A DNA stretch of 40,837 nt, taken from NCBI GenBank assembly GCA_017962605.1, contig JAGCUY010000046.1, positions 1 to 40,837 of the forward strand. The letters run 5' to 3'. The stretch is from Kiritimatiellia bacterium (GTDB lineage: Bacteria; Verrucomicrobiota; Kiritimatiellia; RFP12; JAAYLN01). Position numbers and translations under genes: made by a program. The notes under the pieces were generated by a model. That model made no database searches, was not told where the DNA came from, and was given only the letters and a program-made list of their open reading frames with translations. Below are positions 1 to 7,406 of the stretch, in pieces. The first letter of the stretch is position 1; each line of letters opens with the position of its first letter.

Positions 1-283
1 GCCGGAACGGCGTTGCAATACCGGCGTCGATGGAAAGTGCCACAGAAACAAACCGCCCCGCTGGCCCCGTAAGGGACTTCGTGGCAAGGGTGAAAAGGCG
101 GTGCAAGAGACCACCGGCGCGGTCGAGAGGCCGCGCGTCCAGGCAAACCCCGCCCGGAGCAAGATCAAATAGGGGGACGAGGCGTGGCCCGCGCCGCTTG
201 CCCGCAAGGGCAATGAGTCCCCGGGTTGATTGCTTAGATGAATGACTTCACTCCGCGAAAGCGGAACACAGAATCTGGCTTAT
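1..283 (+). ncRNA. rnpB: RNase P RNA, 3' part (5' end outside window)
   Basis: RNA subunit of ribonuclease P, which matures the 5' ends of tRNAs. Conserved bacterial type A blocks appear in order: the CAGAAACAAACCGCC block near 42-57, the GTAAGG and GGGTGAAAAGG segments near 69-97, the strongly conserved GGAGCAAGATCAAATAGGG near 156-174, GATTGCTTAGATGAATGAC near 227-245, and the ACAGAATCTGGCTTAT 3' core near 267-283. Compared with the Escherichia coli RNA, about the first 100 bases, including the 5' strand of P4, lie upstream of the window. The exact 3' end is not visible, and P1 probably runs a few bases further. The next gene begins inside this 3' end. Identity is secure from the motifs; the end coordinate is approximate. 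Confidence 0.93.
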
Positions 284-1262
284 GAATCCCCTGCGGAAAC
301 ATGCTTATCTTCTTCCCGCCGCCGCTGCGGCAGCGGTGGTGCTTCTCATTCTTGCGGCCAGGCAGTTCGCCGCCGCCGGGGCCTTGCGCCGCGAGGCCGC
401 GCCTTCCACCGGCGCCACTCCTGCTGGTTCCATTTCCGCCGGCACCCGTCCTGTCGGCGAGGTTCTTCAAACCTCGCCTTCCACACCGCCACTGGTAATC
501 ACGCGCGGCATGGCCGGCTGCCTCGCCACCGGAGGCGACGGCGCCGCGCCAGGCGCGAAGGACCGCTTCTTCTCCGAAATCGAGCGCCGCTTCCGCCTCG
601 CCGGTTTCCGCATCGACGCCCGCCGCCCCGAAGTCTCACGCGCCATCATCGAGGACCGCGACGCCCATCGCCAGTGGCTCCGCCGCAAGGGCGAGGAGCT
701 TTCGCCCGCGGTGACGCTGGCCGAGGTCGGCACCAACGCCGTCACCCTCTCCACCCCATACGGCCTCTATTCGCTCCGCATCTCGCGCCGCGAAGAAGGG
801 CAGGGGAGGGCGGCATCCGGCGCGGGGCGCCTGCCCGACGCGCCTGCGCCGCAGCAGCTGGGCGCGGACGCCGCGTCGCGCCTAGCCGGACACGAGACTT
901 CCCCGGGCACCTGGACTTTCTCCCGCAACGACATCATGGCTTACTACGACGAAGTCCGCAGCCGCCCCGAGCGCCTGGAGGCCGTCTTCGACACCCTCGC
1001 GCCGATATGGTACACCGACGAAGCCGACGGCAAGCAGAAAATCGAAGGCTACCGCGTGGAGCCTTGCGGCGAGGAGGCTTTCTTCTCGGCCGTCGGCTTC
1101 CGCGAGGGCGACATCGTCCGCGAGGTGAACGGCATCCGCATGGACAACCGCTACGCGGCCGAGGAGCTGATACGCCGCTTCGCCGCAAACGACCTTGACT
1201 TTGCCCACATCAAGATGGAGCGTGGCGGCGAGGAAATAATCCAGACCTACTTCGTTGAGTAG
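282..1262 (+). CDS. GspC-like inner-membrane protein with C-terminal PDZ-like domain
   Basis: 326 residues. It starts with a short basic segment (MNPLRKH) and one membrane span (about residues 9-27), followed by an Ala/Pro-rich linker. A middle region (about 120-170) contains VTLAEVGTNAVTLSTPYG, which resembles the homology region of type II secretion GspC. The C-terminal part (about 255-326) reads GYRVEPCGEEAFFSAVGFREGDIVREVNGI in shorter pieces, the usual PDZ pattern of GspC (G-F-x-x-G-D-I-V-x-x-V-N-G). In that family the protein links the inner-membrane platform to the outer-membrane secretin. No other gsp gene is in view, so a different single-span PDZ protein is possible. The ATG lies in the 3' end of rnpB. 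There is no Shine-Dalgarno sequence outside the RNA gene, but starting later would cut into the membrane anchor. Confidence 0.6.
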   Translation: MNPLRKHAYLLPAAAAAAVVLLILAARQFAAAGALRREAAPSTGATPAGSISAGTRPVGEVLQTSPSTPPLVITRGMAGCLATGGDGAAPGAKDRFFSEIERRFRLAGFRIDARRPEVSRAIIEDRDAHRQWLRRKGEELSPAVTLAEVGTNAVTLSTPYGLYSLRISRREEGQGRAASGAGRLPDAPAPQQLGADAASRLAGHETSPGTWTFSRNDIMAYYDEVRSRPERLEAVFDTLAPIWYTDEADGKQKIEGYRVEPCGEEAFFSAVGFREGDIVREVNGIRMDNRYAAEELIRRFAANDLDFAHIKMERGGEEIIQTYFVE

Positions 1263-1274
1263 GGCAGGGGAAGT

Positions 1275-1832
1275 TTACTCGGAGGTGATCACGGCCAGGA
1301 ACCGCGCAGGCTTGCCAGACGCGGAGCGGATGCCGTGGAGCTTGGTGGCGTCGAAATAGACGCTGTCGCCTTCGTTCAAGATGATGCTGTGGCCGTCGAT
1401 GACCATCTCGATGCTGCCTTCGAGGACGCGGTCGAACTCCTCGCCTGGGTGCGAGTTCATGTGGAGGCCGCCGCCGTTGGCGCCAGGCGCCACCGTCACG
1501 ATGTAGGGCATGACCTTTGCGCCGGCGAATGCGGCGTTGAGGCTCTCGTAGTGGTAGGCGGCGTTGCGCTCGACAATCGGGCCCTTGCCCTTGCGGGTCA
1601 CGGCGAAGAGCTTGGTGTGCGAGTTGATGCCGGTGAAGATGGCAAATGGGTCGGCCTCGAACATCGCCGCCAGCTGCGGGATGTCGCCGAGGGGGATGTC
1701 CTTCGTGCCGGCCTCGTAGGCCTTGTAGGTTTCGACGTCGATGCCGAGGCCCTTTGCGACCTCCTCGACTGACATACCCGCCGCGTCACGCGCGCCGGCG
1801 ATGCGCTGAGCAATATCTTCTCTGCTAATCAT
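1275..1832 (-). CDS. XRE-family regulator with C-terminal cupin domain
   Basis: 185 residues. The N-terminal part (about 1-66) is a helix-turn-helix of the XRE/Cro type: GMSVEEVAKGLGIDVETY, then the usual AYEAGTKDIPLGDIPQLAAMF. The C-terminal part (about 105-185) is a single-domain cupin, with HMNSHPGEEFDRVLEGS and LNEGDSVYFDATKLHGI giving the two beta-barrel motifs and their His/Glu ligands. This architecture is common for small-ligand-sensing repressors of amino-acid, polyamine or sugar genes. The ligand cannot be read from the sequence. It runs convergently toward the GspC-like gene and has its own promoter. The start at 1832 agrees with a -10 box six bases upstream, so the mRNA may be leaderless. 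Confidence 0.88.
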   Translation of the reverse strand: MISREDIAQRIAGARDAAGMSVEEVAKGLGIDVETYKAYEAGTKDIPLGDIPQLAAMFEADPFAIFTGINSHTKLFAVTRKGKGPIVERNAAYHYESLNAAFAGAKVMPYIVTVAPGANGGGLHMNSHPGEEFDRVLEGSIEMVIDGHSIILNEGDSVYFDATKLHGIRSASGKPARFLAVITSE

Positions 1833-1838
1833 AAGAAG

Positions 1839-1868
1839 ATTATATCAAAGATTTGTTTTTTCGTTGAA
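1839..1868 (-). promoter_or_regulatory. Promoter of the XRE-cupin gene (TATAAT six bases before ATG)
   Basis: On the minus strand a perfect TATAAT (1844 to 1839) is followed by six bases and then the ATG at 1832. The matching -35 is weak (TTCAAC at an 18-base spacer). The transcription start would fall on or next to the start codon, which implies a leaderless mRNA. This is inferred from spacing only. Confidence 0.5.
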
Positions 1869-1955
1869 CGCCAAAACGAATTGCGACACGGCAAAAAGTT
1901 GCCACACACGGAGACACAGAGGCACAGAGGGCGCTACCGCGCCGATGCAGGGAAG

Positions 1956-2061
1956 CTAGCGCGCCTCCTCGCTACGCGAGCCTTCGGCCTCGATGCCGTC
2001 GCATTGGTGCAAGCGCCATGCGTCCGCATCAATGCCGTGTGGCTTCGCCACGGCGCGCTAG
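1956..2061. repeat. Long imperfect hairpin (CTAGCGCGCC arms) in gene-free region
   Basis: The stretch 1833-2275 holds no gene. Near its start (about 1903-1931) is a low-complexity segment of the kind CACGGAGACACAGAGG. Then come perfect 10-base arms CTAGCGCGCC (1956-1965) and GGCGCGCTAG (2052-2061). The inside is itself foldable: GATGC..GCATTGGTGC pairs loosely with GCCATGC..GCATC, and there is a GTGGCTTCGCCAC hairpin. A small CCGCC-tcc-GGCGG hairpin follows at about 2071-2083. It could be a structured RNA tail or a mobile repeat; no function is evident. Confidence 0.55.
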
Positions 2062-2094
2062 ATTGGGAACCGCCTCCGGCGGATTGGAAAGCCT

Positions 2095-2275
2095 CCCAAC
2101 TTCCCAACCTCCAAGGCGCGCCAGCGCCAAACCTCCAAACTTCTAAACTTCCAAAGCGCGAAGCGCTAAACCTCCAAGGCGCTTGCGCCAAACCTCCAAG
2201 GCGCGCCAGCGCCAAACCTCCAAGGCGCGCCAGCGCCAAACTTCTCAACTTCTCAACTTTTCAACTTTTCAACGC
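2095..2275. repeat. Tandem simple repeats with five mini-hairpins
   Basis: Degenerate tandem units AAACCTCCAA separate five small hairpins at 2115-2128, 2155-2167, 2178-2189, 2200-2213 and 2224-2237. Arms are GGCGC/GCGCC in four copies and AGCGC/GCGCT in one, so the changed base is matched on both sides. Loops are GCCA, GAA or TT. The array ends with repeats of the AACTTCTC/AACTTTTC type that run up to the stop codon of ftsI. Spacing is irregular and there are no unique spacers, so this is not a CRISPR array. Confidence 0.75.
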
Positions 2276-4054
2276 TTATTCTTCCGTCATCGCCGGGATC
2301 TCGAGATACTGCGCCGTCGCGAGGGCTATTTCCGCGAAGACCGGCGCGGCCGAGACGCCGCCGTCATGGCTCTTCCCGGGCTTCGTCGGGTTGTCAAGCA
2401 GCACCAGCACGGCGAATTCGGGGGCGTCGGCGGGGAGGAAGCCGATGAAGGACGCCCAGTGGTTGTGGTCGTAGTAGCCGCCGCCTGGCTTGATGATTTG
2501 CGCGGTGCCAGTCTTCCCTGCGGCCTCGTATCCCACGACGCGTGCGCGCCGTGCCGTGCCGCCGGGCTTCACTACGCCCTTGAGCATCTCGCGCATCTGC
2601 TCGGCCGTCTTCGGCGAGATGGGGGTGTCGAGGACTTGGGGAACGGTTTTCTGGACTTCCTCGCCATCTGCGGCAATGATCTTCCGCATGATGTAAGGCC
2701 GCATGCGCCGTCCGCCGTTCGCTATCGTCGCGTAGGCGTTGACCATTTGGATGGGAGTCACCGAGATGCCCTGGCCAATCGCTATGCGCGTCGGCCTGAT
2801 CATCTCCCATTTCTCCGATGGAATCAGCGTGCCGATGGCCTCGCCCGGAAGGTCGATGCCGGTGCGAGAACCGAAGCCGAAGGCGCGCAGGTAGCGCTCG
2901 AAGCGCTTGTTCCCCAGGTCGAGCGCGACCTTTGCCGCGCCGATGTTGCTCGACTTCGCGATGATCGTCCGCACGTCGATTACGCCGTGCACGTGGTCGC
3001 CGAGGGGCTTCCCGCTGCCGTAGTGCCACGGGCCGTGGCCGACGTCGTAGGTGCTGTCCGGCGTGATGATGCCCTCGTTCAGTGCCGATGCAACGGTGAA
3101 GGCCTTCATCGTTGAACCGGGGTCGTATTGGTCGGAAATGGTCCTGTTGCGCTTGGCGAGGTCGCTGGTTTTGGACCAGTTCTCTGGCTCGTAATCGGGG
3201 AGGCTGACCATGGCCAGTATCTCGCCGGTATCGACCTTTTCGACAATGACGCGGCCGCCATCCGCGTTCCACTCCTCTATCGCCGCCTGCAAGGCGTCGT
3301 AGGCGATGCGCTGGATGTTCTGGTCGATTGTCAGATACACCGAAGAGCCGTTGATGGCCTCGACTGTGCTGCGGCGCCGCTCGCGGATTTCATTCCCGTT
3401 TCCTGCGCGTTCGCCGGCGACGAAGCCGTCTGCGCCGCGAAGCTTGCTGTCGTAGCGCTGTTCGACGCCGCCGCCCTGCCCGGTTGGCGTGGGGCCCGTT
3501 GCGATGCCAAGGATGTGCACCAGCCTCCGCCCTTGCGGGTAGAAGCGGCGGTGGACCGCGTCGATGCCTACGTTGCCCACATAGAGGTTCTTGTTCGTCC
3601 TGAGGTCGATGGCGGAGGGATCCCATGTCACGCCCTGCACTACATAGCGGTTGGTGCGCACCCTCCCGTCGTCATAATGTGTGATGTTGGTCGTCACGAG
3701 GTCATGCCAGATGTCGCCGAAAGGCCGCCCGGTGAGATGCTCTATCCTTTTGCATGTGGCGACCGGGTCGGGTGGTGGCTTGTCCTTGGCGGGCTTTTTG
3801 CTGTCCGCGCAGGGGTCGAGGAATATCTTCCATCCGGCTTCGTTGACGGCTATGGGGTTGCCGCCGCGGTCGTAGATCACGCCGCGCATGGCCTTGATGT
3901 CCTGCTTGTATCGGATGTTGTTGTGCTTGCTGGGGCCAACTTTGCCTGAATGGAGGACGTAGAGCCGCCAGCAGAGGAATCCGAACCAGAGGGTAAGGCC
4001 GATAGGAATTAGGTAGAAGCGGATGAACCGGTCAATTCTTCGGACGCTTTCCAT
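2276..4054 (-). CDS. ftsI: Division-specific peptidoglycan transpeptidase (FtsI/PBP3 family)
   Basis: 592-residue class B penicillin-binding protein that cross-links septal peptidoglycan. It has an N-terminal membrane anchor (about residues 10-30, FYLIPIGLTLWFGFLCWRLY), a pedestal/dimerisation region, and a C-terminal transpeptidase domain with all three catalytic motifs: SxxK as STMK within YDPGSTMKAFTVASALNEG, SxN as SSN within AKSSNIGAAKVA, and KTG within AAGKTGTAQI. Length fits the family. Its start overlaps the end of the FtsL-like gene by 23 bases, as usual in division clusters, so the two are translationally coupled. The usual next genes (murE, murF, mraY) are absent downstream; a repeat-filled gap follows instead. 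Confidence 0.92.
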   Translation of the reverse strand: MESVRRIDRFIRFYLIPIGLTLWFGFLCWRLYVLHSGKVGPSKHNNIRYKQDIKAMRGVIYDRGGNPIAVNEAGWKIFLDPCADSKKPAKDKPPPDPVATCKRIEHLTGRPFGDIWHDLVTTNITHYDDGRVRTNRYVVQGVTWDPSAIDLRTNKNLYVGNVGIDAVHRRFYPQGRRLVHILGIATGPTPTGQGGGVEQRYDSKLRGADGFVAGERAGNGNEIRERRRSTVEAINGSSVYLTIDQNIQRIAYDALQAAIEEWNADGGRVIVEKVDTGEILAMVSLPDYEPENWSKTSDLAKRNRTISDQYDPGSTMKAFTVASALNEGIITPDSTYDVGHGPWHYGSGKPLGDHVHGVIDVRTIIAKSSNIGAAKVALDLGNKRFERYLRAFGFGSRTGIDLPGEAIGTLIPSEKWEMIRPTRIAIGQGISVTPIQMVNAYATIANGGRRMRPYIMRKIIAADGEEVQKTVPQVLDTPISPKTAEQMREMLKGVVKPGGTARRARVVGYEAAGKTGTAQIIKPGGGYYDHNHWASFIGFLPADAPEFAVLVLLDNPTKPGKSHDGGVSAAPVFAEIALATAQYLEIPAMTEE

Positions 4055-4418
4055 TTGTCGCTACCTCCGTTGGCACGCTGTCAAAGCGATCAGGCATGCG
4101 CCGGTCGTTCAGATTGACAATGCGCTCGCCGCCCGCAAGGGACATGTGCAGTCCATTGCGCGCCAGCGCCGCGTCCAGCTGGTCCGGGCGCGTGCATTCG
4201 TCCGCCCACTTCTTCTCCGCCCTCGTCCGCTCTGCGCGAATGACGTTGAGCTGATGTTCCAGCTTGACGATTTCCTGCCCTGTCTTGGCGATAGTAGCCT
4301 TGATGGAAAGCGATGTCATTGCGCCCATGACCATCACCAGCGCCAGCGTGGCGAAGAAAGCCACAAGCCTGTGATTCATGGGTGTCGTCCGTGCGTATCT
4401 CCGTCTATTCTGCCTCAT
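4032..4418 (-). CDS. ftsL: FtsL-like small division protein
   Basis: 128 residues: a short basic cytoplasmic tail (RQNRRRYARTT), one membrane span (about 18-38, LVAFFATLALVMVMGAM), then a coiled-coil-like stretch (KTGQEIVKLEHQLNVIRAERTRAEKKW) and a short C-terminal part. This is the FtsL/DivIC layout, and it sits between rsmH and ftsI where ftsL belongs. Sequence conservation in the family is low, so position and topology carry the call. AGGAG lies six bases ahead of the ATG. The leader of this gene is the repeat array at 4427-4602. Confidence 0.75.
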   Translation of the reverse strand: MRQNRRRYARTTPMNHRLVAFFATLALVMVMGAMTSLSIKATIAKTGQEIVKLEHQLNVIRAERTRAEKKWADECTRPDQLDAALARNGLHMSLAGGERIVNLNDRRMPDRFDSVPTEVATNGKRPKN

Positions 4419-4426
4419 TTCGTTCT

Positions 4427-4602
4427 CCTAAATTGAAAGTTCCTAAATTGAAGTTCCCAAATCCTAACCACTAACTCCTAACCACTAACTCCTAACCACT
4501 AACCACTAACTACTAACCACTAACTCCTAACTTTTCAACCTTTCAACTTTTCAACCTTTCAACCTTTCAACCTTTCAACTTCCCAACTCCCAACTCCCAA
4601 CT
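4427..4602. repeat. Simple-sequence repeat array between rsmH and ftsL
   Basis: Roughly 175 bases made of short units: CTAACCACTAACTC-type, then CTTTCAAC-type, then CCCAACT-type. Read on the transcribed (minus) strand these are GTTAGGAG, GTTGAAAG and AGTTGGG, so the mRNA is purine-rich and contains many AGGAG- or AAAGG-like pieces. The array supplies the last codons and the stop of rsmH. It resembles the repeats at 2240-2275 and 34150-34390. Confidence 0.8.
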
Positions 4603-5522
4603 CTTTCCACCGCCCTCAGCTTTGCGCTTCTGGCGCGCGGGTTGGCCGAAATCTCCTCGTCAGTCGGCGTAACGGCGTGGCGGTCGAGCTTCCTCACGCG
4701 AGGCTCCACGCCCTGCCATTCCGCGCCGCCCTGCTGGAGTGAGACGTTTTTCCCCGCGTGGGCGGCGATAATCTGCTTCACCAGTCGGTCGGTGACGCTC
4801 TCGAAGGTAATCACTGCGAGACGCCCGCCAACGTTGAGCCGGGGGAGGATCGCGTCGATGGCCATGCCAAGGGACTCGACCTCGTGGTTCACACGCATGC
4901 GCAGCGCCTGGAAGACTCGCGTTGCAGGGTGGCGGCGGCGCGCGTGCGCCGCCGGGCCAAGCGCGCCCTCGACGATGTCGGCGAGTTGCTTGGTCATCAC
5001 GATTGGCTCCTTGTCGCGCTGCGCCACGATTGCGGCCGCGATCTGGCGTGAGCAAGGCTCCTCGCCGAGTTCGCGGAAAAGCCGCTCCAGCTCTGCGGGG
5101 CTGTATGTGGCCACGATGTCCGCCGCCGTCTCGCCGTGCGACTGGTCCATGCGCATGTCGAGCGGGCCGTCGTGCATGAAGCTGAAGCCGCGGTCCGCGT
5201 CGTCGAGCTGCTCCGACGACACGCCGGTGTCGATCACCGCGCCGTCAAAGGAGTCGAAGCCCAGCTCATGGCACTTCTCGCCGATGTGCGCATGGTTGCA
5301 GTGCGCGTAGGCTACGGTGGTGGGGAAGCGGTTGAGGTTGCCCATGGCGCGGATGAGCGCGTCGGAGTCGCGGTCGATTGCGAGCAGGCGGCAGTTGCGT
5401 CCGCTGCGGCGCAGGATCTCGGCGCTGTGGCCGCCGTCGCCAAGCGTGCAGTCGAGGTATGTGCCGCCGGGCCGCACGTTCATGCGGTCAACGGTCTCCT
5501 TTAGCATTACGGGCTGGTGCAT
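4575..5522 (-). CDS. rsmH: 16S rRNA (cytosine-1402-N4)-methyltransferase
   Basis: 315 residues. RsmH (MraW) methylates N4 of C1402 in the ribosomal P site using S-adenosylmethionine. Family hallmarks: N-terminal HQPVMLKETVDRM, SAM-binding GGTYLDCTLGDGGHSAEIL (about 18-36), LLAIDRDSDALIRA, the FDGAVIDTGVSSEQLDDADRGFSF region, and the C-terminal LAVITFESVTDRLVK. Two substitutions catch the eye: IDTGVSS where LDLGVSS is usual, and ITFESVTDR where ISFHSLEDR is usual. The last residues (VGSWELGS) and the stop come from the simple repeat array, so the native C-terminus has been replaced or extended by repeat sequence. It follows mraZ after 28 bases. Confidence 0.93.
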   Translation of the reverse strand: MHQPVMLKETVDRMNVRPGGTYLDCTLGDGGHSAEILRRSGRNCRLLAIDRDSDALIRAMGNLNRFPTTVAYAHCNHAHIGEKCHELGFDSFDGAVIDTGVSSEQLDDADRGFSFMHDGPLDMRMDQSHGETAADIVATYSPAELERLFRELGEEPCSRQIAAAIVAQRDKEPIVMTKQLADIVEGALGPAAHARRRHPATRVFQALRMRVNHEVESLGMAIDAILPRLNVGGRLAVITFESVTDRLVKQIIAAHAGKNVSLQQGGAEWQGVEPRVRKLDRHAVTPTDEEISANPRARSAKLRAVERVGSWELGS

Positions 5523-5550
5523 TTTTTTCCTCGTTCCTTTCCCGTGTCTG

Positions 5551-6045
5551 CTAGAAGTTGATGGTCCTCGCGCTCTGTGTCAGGCGGTCGAAGGCCTCGT
5601 TGAGCGACGGCTCGTTGCCGGCAGCCCAGACCTGGAGCCTGTTCACAGCGCCCACGATCACTACATCGCGCGCCACGCCGATGTGCTCGAGCAGCGCGTC
5701 GCTGATCCTTATGCGCCCCTGCACGTCAACATCGAGAGTCTCGGAGACGCGGCCGATGAGGGTCACGAAATCGGCGGAAGCCTCGTCGGTGAGCGCGGCC
5801 TTGTTCAGCTCGTCGAGGCGCATCTCGAAAGCCTCCGGGCTGAAAACCTCAAGGCACTTGCGCCCGCTCAGACTGGGCATGACGTAAACGATGTCCGGCA
5901 TTCCCATGCGCGAGCGCAGCACAGCCGGAATAGTCACTCTGCGCTTGGGGTCAAGCCTGTGCGGATAGGAGCCGAGAAGGGATCCGACCTTCACAGAGGC
6001 CTTCCCTTCATCGACAACTTTTCCTGACACTTCGTGACTTTTCAT
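5551..6045 (-). CDS. mraZ: Transcriptional regulator MraZ
   Basis: About 164 residues with two SpoVT/AbrB-like DNA-binding domains. The first is around GSYPHRLDPKRRVTIPAVLR, the second around DVQGRIRISDALLEHIGV; both carry the family's D-x-(K/Q)-G/R-R core. MraZ heads the division and wall cluster in most bacteria and regulates its own operon. A GTG at 6060 in the same frame would add five residues (MLNSG), but the promoter places the -10 box six bases before the ATG at 6045, so that start is preferred and the mRNA may be leaderless. It is the first gene of the mraZ-rsmH-ftsL-ftsI series. Confidence 0.9.
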   Translation of the reverse strand: MKSHEVSGKVVDEGKASVKVGSLLGSYPHRLDPKRRVTIPAVLRSRMGMPDIVYVMPSLSGRKCLEVFSPEAFEMRLDELNKAALTDEASADFVTLIGRVSETLDVDVQGRIRISDALLEHIGVARDVVIVGAVNRLQVWAAGNEPSLNEAFDRLTQSARTINF

Positions 6046-6051
6046 GCCACT

Positions 6052-6080
6052 ATTCAACACTTTTTGACACCTTTTGTCAA
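6052..6080 (-). promoter_or_regulatory. mraZ operon promoter (TTGACA-N17-TTGAAT)
   Basis: On the minus strand, a perfect -35 TTGACA (6080-6075) is followed by a 17-base spacer and TTGAAT (6057-6052), then six bases to the ATG at 6045. The spacer contains GGTGTC, and a second TGTC lies just upstream of the coding start. Same hexamers and spacing as the candidate small-RNA promoter at 31863-31891. Confidence 0.6.
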
Positions 6081-6155
6081 GAAAATTTTTTTTCGGGGCA
6101 AAAATTTTTTTTCGACTCGGGAAAAATTTCCTTCCGCCTTAACCTGAACTTTGCC

Positions 6156-6260
6156 GAAAATATAAAAATTTATATTTTATACCGCATATACAAATTAACA
6201 GTAAAATATTTCTTTGAAAAACCTTGACGCCGCCACGATTATTTGGGATAATGGTTGCAC
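6156..6260 (+). repeat. Duplicated promoter cassette, copy A
   Basis: 105 AT-rich bases that recur at 8641-8745 with about 11 differences by eye. Both copies carry the same upstream AT tract, AGTAAAATATTTCTTTGAAAA, and a -35/-10 pair. This copy precedes the nucleotidyltransferase genes. The region from 6081 to 6155 holds only runs of A and T. Confidence 0.85.
6224..6252 (+). promoter_or_regulatory. Promoter of the nucleotidyltransferase operon (TTGACG-N17-GATAAT)
   Basis: TTGACG at 6224-6229, a 17-base spacer, and GATAAT at 6247-6252, all within the duplicated cassette and preceded by an A/T-rich tract that could act as an UP element. The leader to the first gene is about 60-75 bases. Confidence 0.65.
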
Positions 6261-6320
6261 GAAAACAGGGAATTTTGTTGCCGCATGAGGCAATGAATCA
6301 CAAATGAAGAGCTTGGAGAC

Positions 6321-7406
6321 ATGAGGACCATGGCCATGAACTACACACTTGAAAGTCTTGAAGTCGATGGCAACCCGTCGGTGATTTTCCGGGGGATTGT
6401 CGGAAGCCGCGCATACGGGACGGCGAACGCGAACAGCGACACCGACATTCGCGGCATCTTCGTCGTGCCGTCTGCAGAATATGTGCGTCTGGCACCTCCG
6501 CCCAAGCAGGTTTCGGACACCCGGAACGACCGGACCTACTACTCGCTGCTCCGCTTCTGCGAGCTGATGGCCGAGGCAAACCCGACGACGATGGAAATGC
6601 TCTTCCTGCCAGAGGACTGCATCATCGCGTCCACGCCTGCCTTCAGGATCCTCGCCGAAAACAGGCGCCTCTTCGTCACCCAGCGCGCAATCGACAGCCA
6701 TACCGGATATGCCGTGAGCCAGATGAAGAAGGCCCGAGGTGCGAACAAGCGCGTCTGGAACCCCTGGCCTGAAGAGCCGCCAAAGCCGGAGGACTACTGC
6801 CTCTTCGTCGGCGATGCGCGAAAGCCGCCAGTCTCCCTTGCCGAAAGCGGAGTCAATCTCGCCACATGCAAGGCCGCCTCCATGGCGGGCGGAACATCGT
6901 CGGACATGTTCTTCATCTATGACTTCGGCAGCCCCACGGGCGGCGTATTCCGCAGCGGTGCGCCTGTGTGCGAGTCTGTGCCGAGGGAGGATGCGTGGCG
7001 CCGCATTGGCATCCTCGTCTTCAGCCGCAACGCCTTCGAGAGCGCCAAGCGCCAGCACCGCCAATACTGGGACTGGCGCCGCAACCGCAACGAGGCGCGG
7101 TGGACGCAGCAGGAGCTTGGCGAAATGGACTACGACGCCAAGAACATGATGCACCTCATGCGCCTGCTTTACTCCGGCGAGAGCATCGTGCGCACCGGCG
7201 AACCGATGGTGAGGTTTTCTGGCGAACGGCTTGAACGCCTTCTCGCCATCAGGCGCGGCGAGTGGGCGTTCGACGATATCATGGCCGAAGCGACTGCCGT
7301 CCAGGCCAGCATAGAGGCCGGGCGCGGCCGCCTGCCCCCGGAGTGCGACAGGGAAAAGGTCGATAAACTTATTGAAGCAGTAATGGAGGAGGCGTGTGTG
7401 GCATGA
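6321..7406 (+). CDS. Polymerase-beta-type nucleotidyltransferase (RlaP/YcgL-like family)
   Basis: 361 residues. The N-terminal domain has the nucleotidyltransferase signature GSRAYG...SDTDIRG (residues 28-44), with D40 and D42 as the metal-binding pair; the GSxxYG-SDxDxRG form is typical of the PF10127 group. Members of that group include RlaP, found beside RNA ligases in predicted RNA-repair operons. The substrate here is unknown. No RNA ligase is present nearby. In-frame ATGs occur at 6321, 6330 and 6336; the last has GAGGA eight bases upstream and may be the true start. The stop overlaps the ATG of the next gene (ATGA), so the two are translationally coupled. Confidence 0.8.
   Translation: MRTMAMNYTLESLEVDGNPSVIFRGIVGSRAYGTANANSDTDIRGIFVVPSAEYVRLAPPPKQVSDTRNDRTYYSLLRFCELMAEANPTTMEMLFLPEDCIIASTPAFRILAENRRLFVTQRAIDSHTGYAVSQMKKARGANKRVWNPWPEEPPKPEDYCLFVGDARKPPVSLAESGVNLATCKAASMAGGTSSDMFFIYDFGSPTGGVFRSGAPVCESVPREDAWRRIGILVFSRNAFESAKRQHRQYWDWRRNRNEARWTQQELGEMDYDAKNMMHLMRLLYSGESIVRTGEPMVRFSGERLERLLAIRRGEWAFDDIMAEATAVQASIEAGRGRLPPECDREKVDKLIEAVMEEACVA

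Noticed and set aside
242..1198. Long Arg/Pro-rich frame overlapping the GspC-like gene
   Set aside because: It is a shadow frame of GC-rich coding DNA without any domain.
2095..2275. Possible CRISPR array
   Set aside because: Units are short, irregular and lack unique spacers of constant length, and no cas gene is nearby.
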